The notes under the pieces are model-generated. The model saw only the letters and a list, made by a program, of their open reading frames with translations, had not been told where the DNA came from and searched no databases. From assembly GCA_004210455.1 (NCBI GenBank), contig SEFA01000034.1:1-61424 (forward strand): a DNA stretch of 61,424 nucleotides, written 5' to 3'. Shown here in pieces: positions 33,979 to 42,458 of this stretch (position 1 is the stretch's first letter; the number at the start of each line of letters is the position of its first letter). Origin of the DNA: Rubrivivax sp. (GTDB lineage: Bacteria; Pseudomonadota; Gammaproteobacteria; Burkholderiales; Burkholderiaceae_C). The translations under genes were made by a program, and so were the position numbers.

Positions 33979-34538
33979 ACATCAGCGGCCGCTGTTCTCG
34001 GCGGCTCGTCCTTCGAAATCCTCGAAAGATTCGCGCCCTCGTAGGGCTCGTGGACCGGCCCGAGGACGAAGCGGGCTTGGAGCTCGCGCAGCATCACGTG
34101 CGGTTCGATACAGCGCACGCCGAGCGCGGCACAGACGTCCGGAATCTTGATCTTCTTCTTGGAGCCCTTGGCCGACTTTTCCAATGTCACGACCGTGTCG
34201 CCACGCGCGAGCCCATGGACCACCAGGTACATGTCCGCAGAGTCCATGAATTCAAGTAGCACGGGATCCAGCAGGCGCTGCTTGTTGACCCATTCCTGGA
34301 GGGTGTGAATGGCCATGGCCACCGTCTCATCCGCTTCGAGAAAGAAGCCAGGTGACTGCGCGGCAACCCACGGCACGATCACCTCATCGGTCAGTTCGTC
34401 ACGTACCTGGGTAACGCTGAACAACTGCCCATCGGCCTGGCTGACCGTCAGCCATCGCCAGAAGGCAGGACAGAAATCCATTCCGTAGTAAGTCTTCCGG
34501 GCTTCCAAGAACACATTCGCGTCCAGTAGATAGGCCAT
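33936..34538 (-). CDS. DUF4411/PIN-like protein, probable toxin component
   Basis: A 200-residue protein of the DUF4411 type, a PIN-like nuclease fold. It begins MAYLLDANVFLEARKTYYGM, with Asp6 as first metal ligand, then TQVRDELTD (acidic), and FMDSADMYLVVHGLARGDTVVTLE, the usual acidic cluster. Members normally lie next to an ImmA/IrrE-type gene and are regarded as toxin-antitoxin-like pairs that cleave RNA; activity is not shown here. The ATG at 34538 follows the upstream stop by one base (TGAGATG), so the two are translationally coupled. It overlaps the convergent HEAT-repeat gene at its 3' end. Confidence 0.85.
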   Translation of the reverse strand: MAYLLDANVFLEARKTYYGMDFCPAFWRWLTVSQADGQLFSVTQVRDELTDEVIVPWVAAQSPGFFLEADETVAMAIHTLQEWVNKQRLLDPVLLEFMDSADMYLVVHGLARGDTVVTLEKSAKGSKKKIKIPDVCAALGVRCIEPHVMLRELQARFVLGPVHEPYEGANLSRISKDEPPRTAAADVQEALLRSVPTGTD

Positions 34539-34539
34539 C

Positions 34540-35487
34540 TCAAACCTCCAGATCCAGGGAACGACCGATTGCGTCAAACACGTCGGTGGAATGGATGCCC
34601 AGCATCCGGAACGCCGACATGAGGGTCGTCGACGTTCCGCCCGTGTTGCAGATCAGCGCCCGGGTGAACGTTCGGCTTGACCGGGTCGCCGCGGCCAGCC
34701 AGCCATCGATGGAAGGCATCGATGGAACGACCAGCTTGTTCGCGGCGACATGCCGATGAAGCCGAGCCACGACCTCCCTCGCAACGGCATCGCAGAATCG
34801 CGGCATGCTTGCGTCGCTGCGGACCGGAGCAGCCGCAGTACTCACACCCGACTGCCCGAGCCACACCAAGGCAAGGTGCCTGGCAAGCGCCAGGAGTTGA
34901 TCGTCCTTGCCCTGTCGCTCGTTGAGAACGATCACGGGCGCCAGCTCGTGAGCGAGCGTGAGACCAAGCACCTCCCCCGCATCGGACGGGCCGACTTCGC
35001 CCGCCATGCCCCAGGGGCTCGTCATCACGAGAATGCCGGCGGCCTCCGCCATGTCGACTGCGACGTCGAAGAGGTGGTTCCGCGGCTCGGGCCAGAGGGA
35101 AGTCCTTCCGCGACTGCCGAGGAAAGCGACGATAGACGCCGCCGTGATGTGCGGGACGCCGTTCACAGTCACGCTGCCGACGAACGAGAGCGGATCCTCC
35201 CCGAGTTCGATCAGGTAGTCCTGGTACCACTCCTGCCGCACTTCGAACGGGTGAACCATGGAATCCCAGGAACGCGGACTTCGTGGCAAGGGTGTCGGGA
35301 TCTCCGGGTGCAAAAGCAGGCGCGGCGGGTTGACCAAGTGTTCGAGAGCCACCCGCTGCGATGGGCCCTTCACGTTCGTTTGCTGCATGGACTCATTGCA
35401 CTGCGTCTCGTCCTGCAACGCGATCCTCAATTCGTTGGTAGATGCATGCGCAACACCAATCGCAGATAAAGGTTGGCGCGCCTCCAT
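34540..35487 (-). CDS. Degenerate ImmA/IrrE-like protein, partner of the DUF4411 gene
   Basis: A 315-residue protein resembling the COG2856 (ImmA/IrrE, DUF955) proteins usually found beside DUF4411 toxins. The family segment that normally ends LAHELAHIWLG-SGVS is seen as LARHLALVWLGQSGVS (201-216), so both zinc His residues and the catalytic Glu of HExxH are lost. The N-terminal Xre-type helix-turn-helix expected in full-length members is also missing; the first 45 residues match nothing that I know. FEVRQEWYQDYLIELGEDPL and ILVMTSPWGMAGEV are the better-kept parts. The frame is intact and coupled to the toxin gene, so it is probably expressed, perhaps as a non-proteolytic antitoxin. The start at 35487 is uncertain. 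Confidence 0.65.
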   Translation of the reverse strand: MEARQPLSAIGVAHASTNELRIALQDETQCNESMQQTNVKGPSQRVALEHLVNPPRLLLHPEIPTPLPRSPRSWDSMVHPFEVRQEWYQDYLIELGEDPLSFVGSVTVNGVPHITAASIVAFLGSRGRTSLWPEPRNHLFDVAVDMAEAAGILVMTSPWGMAGEVGPSDAGEVLGLTLAHELAPVIVLNERQGKDDQLLALARHLALVWLGQSGVSTAAAPVRSDASMPRFCDAVAREVVARLHRHVAANKLVVPSMPSIDGWLAAATRSSRTFTRALICNTGGTSTTLMSAFRMLGIHSTDVFDAIGRSLDLEV

Positions 35488-35680
35488 GGATGCCTGATTT
35501 GAGCGGTGTCCGATCCCTGGAATCAGTCGGCGATCACGTCCTTGGTAGCGTTCGAAGCGGAGACTGTTGATCGTCGTCAGGCGATCGCGGACCTTCTGCG
35601 ATCACGCAAATCGGTAGCCTGCTTTCGATCAACGAACGTCCGACGATCCCAAGCGTCGGCGGGGGTCGCCGGGCGCATCC

Positions 35681-35745
35681 GCTATAGCGTTTTTTTCGAG
35701 AAACTGCTTTTCTCTAGCAAAATGAACGCCCCTCTAGCGATTTTC
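35681..35745 (+). promoter_or_regulatory. AT-rich promoter region with direct repeats upstream of the Fic locus
   Basis: A local AT-rich patch contains a run of seven T, the near-palindrome GAGAAACTGCTTTTCTC (35698-35714) and two CTCTAGC copies 20 bp apart (35712 and 35732), two helical turns. It directly precedes the Fic start and may be its promoter and operator. The remainder of 35488-35680 shows no gene that I can support. Confidence 0.4.
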
Positions 35746-35750
35746 ACGTG

Positions 35751-36943
35751 ATGGCGGACGTCCATATTGGCTTTCAGCGACTGGTGGAGCTCTACCAACT
35801 CCAACTGGTGCAACCGCTATTCACCCGCAGCCGCATCGGCACGCGTCTGCAACGGGACGAAGCTTCCGGACGGGAAATCAAGACCTGGACCCCTTCGTAT
35901 CAGCCGGAGGACAGCCTGCGAGGTCACTTCGAGTTCGGCTTGAAATACGAACGCGTCAATCTGGAGTTCTTCTCCCGACTTTTCACGACGATCGATCCGC
36001 AGGAGCTTGCCGATTGGGTCCGGCAAGCGAGGCGGATCAGGAAGACCGCGTGAAGCGTTTTGCTGCGGTGATCCAGGAATACAGCGGCCATCTCGAAGAC
36101 GCGATGGCGCCGACCCACCTCGACATGCTGCAGAAGGCGGTTCTGGGCGATGCGGCGCTGCGGACGGGCGTGCGGCAATCTCCCGTCTTTGTCGGTGAAA
36201 GCACGTGCCTGGGGCAGATCGTCCACTACGTCGCGCCCGCCGATGGCGACGTCAAACCGATGCTGGACGCGCTGCGCGAACTGGAGGTGCGCACGCGCGA
36301 CAGGCCCGGCGTCGCCCGCATCGCGGCCATCTCGTTCGGATTCGTCTATCTGCATCCGCTGGCGGACGGCAACGGCCGTATCCATCGTTTCCTGATCAAC
36401 CATCTGCTCGCCGGCGACGGCCTGGTCCCGCCTACCCTCATCGTGCCTGTCTCCGCCACGATCGCCGGAACAGCCCGTGCGCGAGCTGAATACGACCAGG
36501 TATTGGAGGCAATCTCCAAGCCGTTCATGAAGCGCTACGCCGACGCCTTCCGATTCGGCGAACTGCGGAAATGGCCGGACGGCGTCACGACCGATTTCGA
36601 GTTCCTCCAGATCGAGGACGCTGGACATGTCTGGCGCTTCCTGGACCTCACCGAGCACACGCGCTACCTCAGCGCCGTGCTGCGGCAGACCGTCGAGCAC
36701 GAGATGGCGGAGGAGGCGCAGTTGCTGCGCCAGAACGATCGCGCCCGCGCCGGCATCAAACGTGTCGTCGAGATGCCGGATCACGATGCCGATCGGATCA
36801 TCCGATCGCTGAAAGAGAGCAACTGGACCGTCAGCAACAAGCTGCGCAAGACCTTGCCCGAAATCTTCCAGGATGACGGCAAGCTCCACGCGCGTCAGGA
36901 CCGGATCATTGCCGCGGTGAAAGCCGCATTCGAGGACACATGA
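35751..36943 (+). pseudogene. Fic-domain protein gene broken by internal deletion and frame change
   Basis: Fic proteins transfer AMP or similar groups to target proteins. The N-terminal piece (35751-36053) encodes a normal Fic-family start, RIGTRLQRDEASGREIKTW, then FEFGLKYERVNLEFFSRLF and QELADWVR, after which the frame ends in unrelated codons. A second frame (about 36014-36943) resumes at EADQEDRVKRFAAVIQEYSG and contains the full catalytic motif HPLADGNGRIHR. In intact relatives, as I know them, roughly 150 residues lie between these blocks, including the inhibitory (S/T)xxxE(G/N) helix; here they are gone and the frames no longer match. The catalytic half might still be made from an internal GTG. 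The stop overlaps the mdcR start. Probably a pseudogene. Confidence 0.75.
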
Positions 36944-37860
36944 TGCTCCCCCGCATCAGCGAAGAGATCACCTTCCGCAAGCTCGAGATCCTGATCACGT
37001 TCCTGGAGAGCGGCAGCCTCGCGCGCGCCGCGGAGCGGCTGGGCACGAGCGCCGTCAGCGTGCACCGCGCGCTGCATTCGCTGGAGGCCGGCACGCGCTG
37101 CGCGCTGTTCCGGCTCGAAGGCCGCAACCTGCAGCCCACCGACGCCGCCCATGCGCTCGCCGACGTCGCCCGCGAGATCCTGCAGCGCATGGACGAAGGC
37201 ATCAACGCCACCCGCGCCATCGCCGGCTACGGTGCGGAACGCATCCGCATCGGCTCGCTGTATTCGCTGACCAGCGGCACCGTGCCGTCCATGATCATGG
37301 CGCTCAAGGCGCGCAGGCCCGACGTGCAGGCCGAACTCATCCTCGGCTCCAATGCCGACCTCGTCCAGCGCCTGCGCGACGGCACCATCGACGCCGCCGT
37401 CATGGGCCAGCCCGACGCCGCGCCGGAACTGGAAACCCACGCCCTGTTCGAGGACGACGTCTTCTTCGCCGCGCCCGCCCAATCGCCCTACGCCGGGCTC
37501 GCCAGCATCGACCTGCGCGATTGCGCCGAGGAACGCTTCGTCAGCCTGCAGGAAGGCTTCGTCACCTACAGCCGCTTCGTCGACGCGTTCCGCATCGCCG
37601 GGTTCGAGCCGCAGATCGTCATGAAGACCAACGACATCTTCTCGCTGATGAACCTCGTTGGCGGCGGCATCGGCTGCACCTTGCTGCCCGGCCGCGTGCG
37701 CGGCGTGCTGCCGCCCAGCGTCCGACTCATCCCGCTCCAGGAACGCTACGCCGCCGTGCGTCAGACCATCGCGCTGTGTTTCCTGCGCACCCGCGAGCGC
37801 GATCCCAACCTGCTCGCGCTGCTGGCGGCCAGCCGCACACTGAAACTCGGCGGACACTGA
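36943..37860 (+). CDS. mdcR: LysR-family regulator of malonate decarboxylase (MdcR-like)
   Basis: A 305-residue LysR-type regulator. The helix-turn-helix is FRKLEILITFLESGSLARAA with SAVSVHRALHSLEAGTRCALF, followed by an effector domain with RIRIGSLYSLTSGTVPSMIM and GFVTYSRFVDAFRIAGFEP. It lies directly upstream of mdcA on the same strand, as malonate-responsive LysR genes do in several proteobacteria. ATG 36943 is spaced 7 bp from GAGG; ATG 36940, three bases earlier, is also possible and overlaps the Fic stop. It is expected to activate the mdc operon when malonate is present. Confidence 0.85.
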   Translation: MLPRISEEITFRKLEILITFLESGSLARAAERLGTSAVSVHRALHSLEAGTRCALFRLEGRNLQPTDAAHALADVAREILQRMDEGINATRAIAGYGAERIRIGSLYSLTSGTVPSMIMALKARRPDVQAELILGSNADLVQRLRDGTIDAAVMGQPDAAPELETHALFEDDVFFAAPAQSPYAGLASIDLRDCAEERFVSLQEGFVTYSRFVDAFRIAGFEPQIVMKTNDIFSLMNLVGGGIGCTLLPGRVRGVLPPSVRLIPLQERYAAVRQTIALCFLRTRERDPNLLALLAASRTLKLGGH

Positions 37861-37942
37861 CCCGGAAAACCGATCCCCCTCGGGTATCCCCTTCCCTCGC
37901 CCGCGGACACAGCCGCGCTTCAGGCGACGTCCACCGCCAACC

Positions 37943-37959
37943 ATTCCGTTCCCCGTAAT
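37943..37959. promoter_or_regulatory. Putative LysR-type operator upstream of mdcA
   Basis: ATTCCG and CGTAAT (37943-37948 and 37954-37959) are inverted halves matching at 5 of 6 positions with 5 bp between, fitting the T-N11-A pattern of LysR sites. It is 57 bp before mdcA, a suitable place for MdcR. Confidence 0.35.
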
Positions 37960-38015
37960 CGTCCCGCGCGCCGGTTGATTGATCGGGCGGCGCCCCGCCC
38001 GTAACTTCCGCCTCC

Positions 38016-39695
38016 ATGGACCGCATCCCCATGGACACCAAGGCCCGCGACCGCGCCGCCCGGCTCGCCGCGGCCCGCGACGCGCTCGGCACGCGACTGG
38101 CGGGACGACACGTCGAGACCGACGCCGTCGTCGACCTGCTCCACGCCGTGCTCAAGCCCGGTGACCGCGTCTGCCTCGAAGGCAACAACCAGAAGCAGGC
38201 CGACTTTCTCGCCAAGGCGCTGGTCCGCCTGTCCCCCGATCGCGTCCACGACCTGCACATGGTCCAGTCGGTGCTCGCGCTGCCGGAGCACCTCGATGTC
38301 TTCGAGCGCGGCATCGCCGGGCTGCTCGACTTCAGCTTCTCCGGCCCGCAGGGCGCCCGGCTGGCCAGGCTGCTGTCCGCCGGACGCCTGAAGATCGGCG
38401 CGATCCACACCTACCTGGAGCTCTTCGCCCGCTACTTCGTGGACCTGACGCCCAAGGTCTCGCTGATCGCCGCGCATGCCGCCGATGCGCAGGGCAACCT
38501 CTACACCGGCCCCAACACCGAGGACACGCCCGCGATCGTCGAGGCCACGGCCTTCTCCGGCGGCATCGTCATCGCGCAGGTCAACGAACTGCTGCCCGAA
38601 GGCACCGCCCTGGCCCGCGTCGACGTGCCCGCCGACTGGGTCGACTTCGTCGTGCGCGCGCCCACGCCCAACGTCATCGAGCCGCTGTTCACCCGCGACC
38701 CCGCGCAGATCAGCGAGATCCAGGTACTGATGGCGATGATGGCCATCAAGGGAATCTACGCCGAGTACGGCGTGCAGCGCCTCAACCACGGCATCGGCTT
38801 CGACACCGCCGCGATCGAGCTGCTGCTGCCGACCTACGGCGAGTCGCTCGGGCTGAAGGGAAAGATCTGCCAGCATTGGGCGCTGAACCCGCACCCGGCG
38901 CTGATCCCGGCGATCGAGGCGGGCTGGGTTGAGTCGATCCATTCGTTCGGCTCCGAGCTCGGCATGGAGGACTACATCCGCGCCCGCTCCGACGTCTTCT
39001 TCACCGGCCCCGACGGCAGCCTGCGCAGCAATCGCGCATTCAGCCAGGCAGCCGGGCATTACGCCTGCGACCTGTTCATCGGCTCGACGCTGCAGATGGA
39101 CCTGATGGGCAACAGCTCGACGGCGACGCTGGGCCGCATCGCCGGCTTCGGCGGCGCGCCCAACATGGGCGCGGACGCGCGCGGCCGCCGCCACGCCAGC
39201 CCCGCCTGGCTGAAGGCGGGCGAGGAGGCGCGCGGCCACCTGGGCGGCGCCGCCGCCACGCCGCGCGGCCGCAAGCTCGTGGTGCAGATGGTGGAGACCT
39301 TCCGCGAGCACATGCAGCCCGCGTTCGTCGACCACCTCGACGCCTGGGAACTGCAGCGCCAGGCCGGCATGGACCTGCCGCCGATCATGATCTACGGCGA
39401 CGATGTGACGCACGTCCTGACCGAAGAAGGCATCGCCAACCTGCTGCTGTGCCGCAGCGACGAGGAACGCGAACAGGCGATCCGCGGGGTCGCCGGCTAC
39501 ACCGCCGTGGGGCTGGGGCGCGACCGCCGCGCCGTTGAGAACCTGCGCGACCGCGGCGTGATCAGGCGCCCAGAGGACCTGGGCATCGACCCGCGCCACG
39601 CCACGCGCAACCTGCTCGCCGCGCGCGGCATGCGCGACCTGGTCCGCGCCTCCGGCGGTCTGTACCAGCCGCCCAAGCGCTTCCGCAACTGGTGA
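38016..39695 (+). CDS. mdcA: Malonate decarboxylase subunit alpha (acetyl-S-ACP:malonate ACP transferase)
   Basis: A 559-residue cytosolic subunit that exchanges acetyl for malonyl on the acyl carrier protein, as a CoA-transferase-like enzyme. It shows KARDRAARLAAARDALG, VDLLHAVLKPGDRVCLEGNN, FSGGIVIAQVNELLPEGTAL and MEDYIRARSDVFFTGPDGSL, the typical MdcA blocks, and has the usual length. It is the first structural gene of the mdcACDEGBH run. ATG 38016 is used; ATG 38031 is an alternative. Together the subunits convert malonate to acetate and carbon dioxide without biotin. Confidence 0.95.
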   Translation: MDRIPMDTKARDRAARLAAARDALGTRLAGRHVETDAVVDLLHAVLKPGDRVCLEGNNQKQADFLAKALVRLSPDRVHDLHMVQSVLALPEHLDVFERGIAGLLDFSFSGPQGARLARLLSAGRLKIGAIHTYLELFARYFVDLTPKVSLIAAHAADAQGNLYTGPNTEDTPAIVEATAFSGGIVIAQVNELLPEGTALARVDVPADWVDFVVRAPTPNVIEPLFTRDPAQISEIQVLMAMMAIKGIYAEYGVQRLNHGIGFDTAAIELLLPTYGESLGLKGKICQHWALNPHPALIPAIEAGWVESIHSFGSELGMEDYIRARSDVFFTGPDGSLRSNRAFSQAAGHYACDLFIGSTLQMDLMGNSSTATLGRIAGFGGAPNMGADARGRRHASPAWLKAGEEARGHLGGAAATPRGRKLVVQMVETFREHMQPAFVDHLDAWELQRQAGMDLPPIMIYGDDVTHVLTEEGIANLLLCRSDEEREQAIRGVAGYTAVGLGRDRRAVENLRDRGVIRRPEDLGIDPRHATRNLLAARGMRDLVRASGGLYQPPKRFRNW

Positions 39696-39732
39696 GCCGC
39701 CGCGCGATGCAAGACAACCAGAGAGACAAGCC

Positions 39733-40056
39733 ATGACGCCCCTCCCACCGGGTCTCGAGACCCTGGACTTCCGATTCGCCGGCTCGCACGCGCTGAGCGG
39801 CTTCGCACCGGTGCTGGTCGGCGTCGTCGGCTCCGGCAACCTCGAGGTGATGCTCGAACCGGAGGCCGGCGCCGACTGCGCCGTCCGCGTCCAGACCTCC
39901 GCGCGAGGTTTCGCCTCGATCTGGCAGGCGGTGCTCGACGACTTCCACCGCCGCCACGACCTCGCCGGCGTGCGCGTGTCCATCAACGACATGGGCGCCA
40001 CGCCGGCGGTCGTCAGCCTGCGGCTGGACCAGGCGGTGCAGGAGCTGCGGCCATGA
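39733..40056 (+). CDS. mdcC: Malonate decarboxylase acyl carrier protein (delta subunit)
   Basis: A 107-residue acyl carrier subunit. The attachment site is the Ser in VGVVGSGNLEVM (residue 34), which receives the 2'-(5''-phosphoribosyl)-3'-dephospho-CoA group made by MdcB and attached by MdcG. The length and the ending GATPAVVSLRLDQAVQEL fit the family. Its stop overlaps the mdcD start as ATGA. Confidence 0.92.
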   Translation: MTPLPPGLETLDFRFAGSHALSGFAPVLVGVVGSGNLEVMLEPEAGADCAVRVQTSARGFASIWQAVLDDFHRRHDLAGVRVSINDMGATPAVVSLRLDQAVQELRP

Positions 40057-40979
40057 CGGCGACCTCCTACGCCGAGTGCGCCGCCCGCGAGCGGCTGGCG
40101 CTGCTGCTCGATCCCGGCAGCTTCCACGAATGGCTGCCGCCGCAGGAACGCGTGATGAGCCCGCACCTCGCGCAGCTCGGCGTGCCATCGGCCTTCGACG
40201 ACGGCGTCGCGGTCGGGCGGGCCGCGCTCGCCGGCCGGACGATCTTCGTCGCCGCGCAGGAAGGCGCCTTCATGGGCGGCGGCGTGGGCGAGGTCCACGG
40301 CGCGAAGCTGGTCGGCCTGTTGCGCCGGGCCCAGCGCGAGCGGCCCGCCGCCGTGCTGCTGCTGCTCGATTCCGGCGGCGTGCGTCTGCACGAGGCGAAC
40401 GCGGGACTCATCGCCGTCTCCGAGGTCATGCGCGCGGTGCTGGACGTGCGCGACGCCGGCATCCCGGTGATCGGCCTCATCGGCGCGGCCAACGGCTGCT
40501 TCGGCGGCATGGGCATCGTGGCGCGATGCACCGACTTCGTCGTCATGAGCGACCTCGGCCGGCTCGCGATGTCCGGACCGGAAGTCATCGAAGCCTCCAA
40601 CGGCGTCGAGGAGTTCGACGCCCGCGATCGCGCGCTGGTCTGGCGCACCACCGGCGGCAAGCACCGCTGGCTGAGCGGCGACTGCGACGCGCTCGTCGAG
40701 GACGACGTCGCCGCCTTCCGTCGCGCCGCGATCGCGGCGATGGACTCGCTGCCGACCTCGCGCCCCGTCACGATCGAGGCCTTGGAGACGGAGCACGCGC
40801 TGCTCGCCCACCGGCTGTCGCTGCTCGACGCGGCGGTGACCGGCGACGACGCGCAGGCGCTGTGGACGCGGCTCGGCGTCGCGCAGGCCGCGCAGGTGCC
40901 CGACCTGGACGTCGCCGACGTCGTGCCCTTGCGCACGCTCGCCGCCGCGCCGCAGACCGTGCAGCGGTTGCACGGCTGA
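40053..40979 (+). CDS. mdcD: Malonate decarboxylase subunit beta
   Basis: A 308-residue carboxyltransferase-like subunit; with MdcE it decarboxylates malonyl-S-ACP. The blocks YAECAARERLALLLDPGSFHEW, FVAAQEGAFMGGGVGEVHGAK and LLLDSGGVRLHEANAGLIAVSE form the crotonase-like oxyanion fold, and LIGAANGCFGGMGIVARC follows. It overlaps mdcC by ATGA. The stop codon lies in an 8-bp tandem repeat. Confidence 0.95.
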   Translation: MTATSYAECAARERLALLLDPGSFHEWLPPQERVMSPHLAQLGVPSAFDDGVAVGRAALAGRTIFVAAQEGAFMGGGVGEVHGAKLVGLLRRAQRERPAAVLLLLDSGGVRLHEANAGLIAVSEVMRAVLDVRDAGIPVIGLIGAANGCFGGMGIVARCTDFVVMSDLGRLAMSGPEVIEASNGVEEFDARDRALVWRTTGGKHRWLSGDCDALVEDDVAAFRRAAIAAMDSLPTSRPVTIEALETEHALLAHRLSLLDAAVTGDDAQALWTRLGVAQAAQVPDLDVADVVPLRTLAAAPQTVQRLHG

Positions 40980-41004
40980 ACGGCTGAACGGCTGAACGGC
41001 TGAA
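40973..41004. repeat. 8-bp tandem repeat spanning the mdcD stop codon, 4 copies
   Basis: CGGCTGAA is repeated four times exactly. The first copy holds the mdcD TGA. Because the unit is 8 bp, the repeated TGA triplets fall in all three frames, making a universal stop array before mdcE. Confidence 0.92.
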
Positions 41005-41030
41005 CGACGAGCCTCGAAGGAGATCCGAAG

Positions 41031-41732
41031 ATGGACTGGAAGACCTTGGCCGCCACGCTGTTCGGCTCGGACCGCGAGCTGACGCTGGAGGGCGATTTCC
41101 TGCACGGCACGGTCGAGCTCGACGGCCAGCCGCTGACCGTCGTCGGCACGACGAACCATGCGCCGATCGGCGTGACGCTGGCGCTCGCGCAGGCGCGGGT
41201 CGTGCTGGACACGATGAGCCGCCACCCCGGCCGGCCGATCCTGCTGCTGATCGACACGCAAGGCCAGCAGTTGCGGCGGCGTGATGAGCTGCTCGGCATC
41301 AACCGCGCGATGGCACACCTGGGCATGACGATCGACCTGGCGCGGCGCCGCGGACATCGCGTGCTCGGGCTCGTGTACGACCAGGCGCTGTCGGGCGGCT
41401 TCATCACCTCGGGCCTGATCGCCGACGCCTGCGACGCGTTGCCGGAGGCCGAGATCCGCGTGATGCGCATCCCGGCGATGTCGCGCGTGACCAAGCTGCC
41501 GGAGGAGATGCTCACCGCGCTGTCGGAGACCAATCCGGTGTTCGCTCCCGGCGTCGACAACTACGTCGCGATGGGTGGCGTGCGGCGACTCTGGACCGGC
41601 GACCTGCAGGCCGCGCTGCGACAGGCGCTGGCCGACGCGCCCGCCGAGGACCGTCGCGCGATCGACGGCGCGGCGCGCGGCGGACGCCGGCTCGCGGCCG
41701 ACGTGATGCAGCGCGTGCTCGACGCCGCCTGA
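41031..41732 (+). CDS. mdcE: Malonate decarboxylase subunit gamma
   Basis: A 233-residue partner of MdcD in the decarboxylase step. It has the crotonase-like segments PLTVVGTTNHAPIGVTLALA, PILLLIDTQGQQLRRRDELL and LGLVYDQALSGGFITSGLIA. AAGGAG at 41019-41024 precedes the ATG at good spacing. Length is normal for MdcE. The end of the gene is duplicated in a 10-bp tandem repeat. Confidence 0.93.
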   Translation: MDWKTLAATLFGSDRELTLEGDFLHGTVELDGQPLTVVGTTNHAPIGVTLALAQARVVLDTMSRHPGRPILLLIDTQGQQLRRRDELLGINRAMAHLGMTIDLARRRGHRVLGLVYDQALSGGFITSGLIADACDALPEAEIRVMRIPAMSRVTKLPEEMLTALSETNPVFAPGVDNYVAMGGVRRLWTGDLQAALRQALADAPAEDRRAIDGAARGGRRLAADVMQRVLDAA

Positions 41733-41750
41733 CGCCGCCTGACGCCGCGC
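41721..41750. repeat. 10-bp tandem repeat spanning the mdcE stop codon, 3 copies
   Basis: GACGCCGCCT occurs twice exactly and once with two changes; the first copy encodes the last residues, and the TGA arises at the junction of copies one and two. This is the same theme as at fur, mdcD and tetR. Confidence 0.85.
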
Positions 41751-41777
41751 TGGACCGCGCCTGAACCGGACTCCGCC

Positions 41778-42458
41778 ATGGCCCGCCTTCATCGCCATCA
41801 ACTCGTGCACTTGACGCCCGCGGCATGGGAGCGCTTGCGCGCGACCGCGCGCGACGCCGTCGAGCGCGAGTGCCTCACGCTGTGGGCCTCGCGCGGACTG
41901 CCGCTGGTGGTGACGCAGCAGCGCTGCGACGCGGGCGGCGACCCGGACTGGATCGCGATGGGACTGTCGGCGCCGCTGCGCTGGGAATCGCGCCGCATCG
42001 GCGTGAGCGTCGCCCGCGGCGAGGTGATGTTCTTCGACGAGTTCCCCGCCGCGCGCACCGTGTCCAAGCTGCTGCCGTCGCCGGCCCGCGTCGCCTGGGA
42101 CACGCTGTGCCGCACGATGCTCGCCTGCGGCGTCCAGCCGCGCGTGTACGGCAGCTACGGCTGGCAGGCGCTGTCGACGATGGTCCATGTGCGGGCCGAC
42201 TCCGACGCGGACCTGTGGATCGGCGTCACCGACGCCGGCCAGGCAGATCAGATCGCCGCGCTGCTGGCCGGGGCCGAGATCCCCGGCCTGCGCCTCGACG
42301 GCGAACTGGTCTTCGACGGCGACAACGCCGTGTCCTGGCGCGAGTGGCTCACCTGGCGGTCGGGCGGCGTGCGTTCGATCCTGGTGAAGTCCGTCGGCGG
42401 AAGCCGGCTCGCGACCGAGCTCGGCCACATCGTCCGCGACGTCAAGGCGGCGGCATGA
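41778..42458 (+). CDS. mdcG: Malonate decarboxylase holo-ACP synthase (phosphoribosyl-dephospho-CoA transferase)
   Basis: A 226-residue nucleotidyltransferase that attaches the prosthetic group to the Ser of MdcC. It shows RHQLVHLTPAAWERL at the N-terminus, GLPLVVTQQRCDAG, VYGSYGWQALSTM and the acidic ADSDADLWIGV, which is the likely metal-binding nucleotidyltransferase motif. Its stop overlaps the mdcB start as ATGA, in line with joint action on the carrier protein. Confidence 0.92.
   Translation: MARLHRHQLVHLTPAAWERLRATARDAVERECLTLWASRGLPLVVTQQRCDAGGDPDWIAMGLSAPLRWESRRIGVSVARGEVMFFDEFPAARTVSKLLPSPARVAWDTLCRTMLACGVQPRVYGSYGWQALSTMVHVRADSDADLWIGVTDAGQADQIAALLAGAEIPGLRLDGELVFDGDNAVSWREWLTWRSGGVRSILVKSVGGSRLATELGHIVRDVKAAA

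Noticed and set aside
34540-35487. AHELA at residues 179-183 as the zinc motif of the ImmA-like protein
   Set aside because: It lies before the position where the family has HExxH and lacks the second His (HELAP); the family-equivalent position is RHLAL at 203-207.
35506-35751. Possible 81-residue protein upstream of the Fic locus
   Set aside because: No ribosome binding site or family signal; it overlaps the AT-rich promoter region.
37920-42428. A 1502-codon minus-strand frame
   Set aside because: Covers mdcA to mdcG on the opposite strand; the plus-strand genes have full family motifs and overlapping starts.
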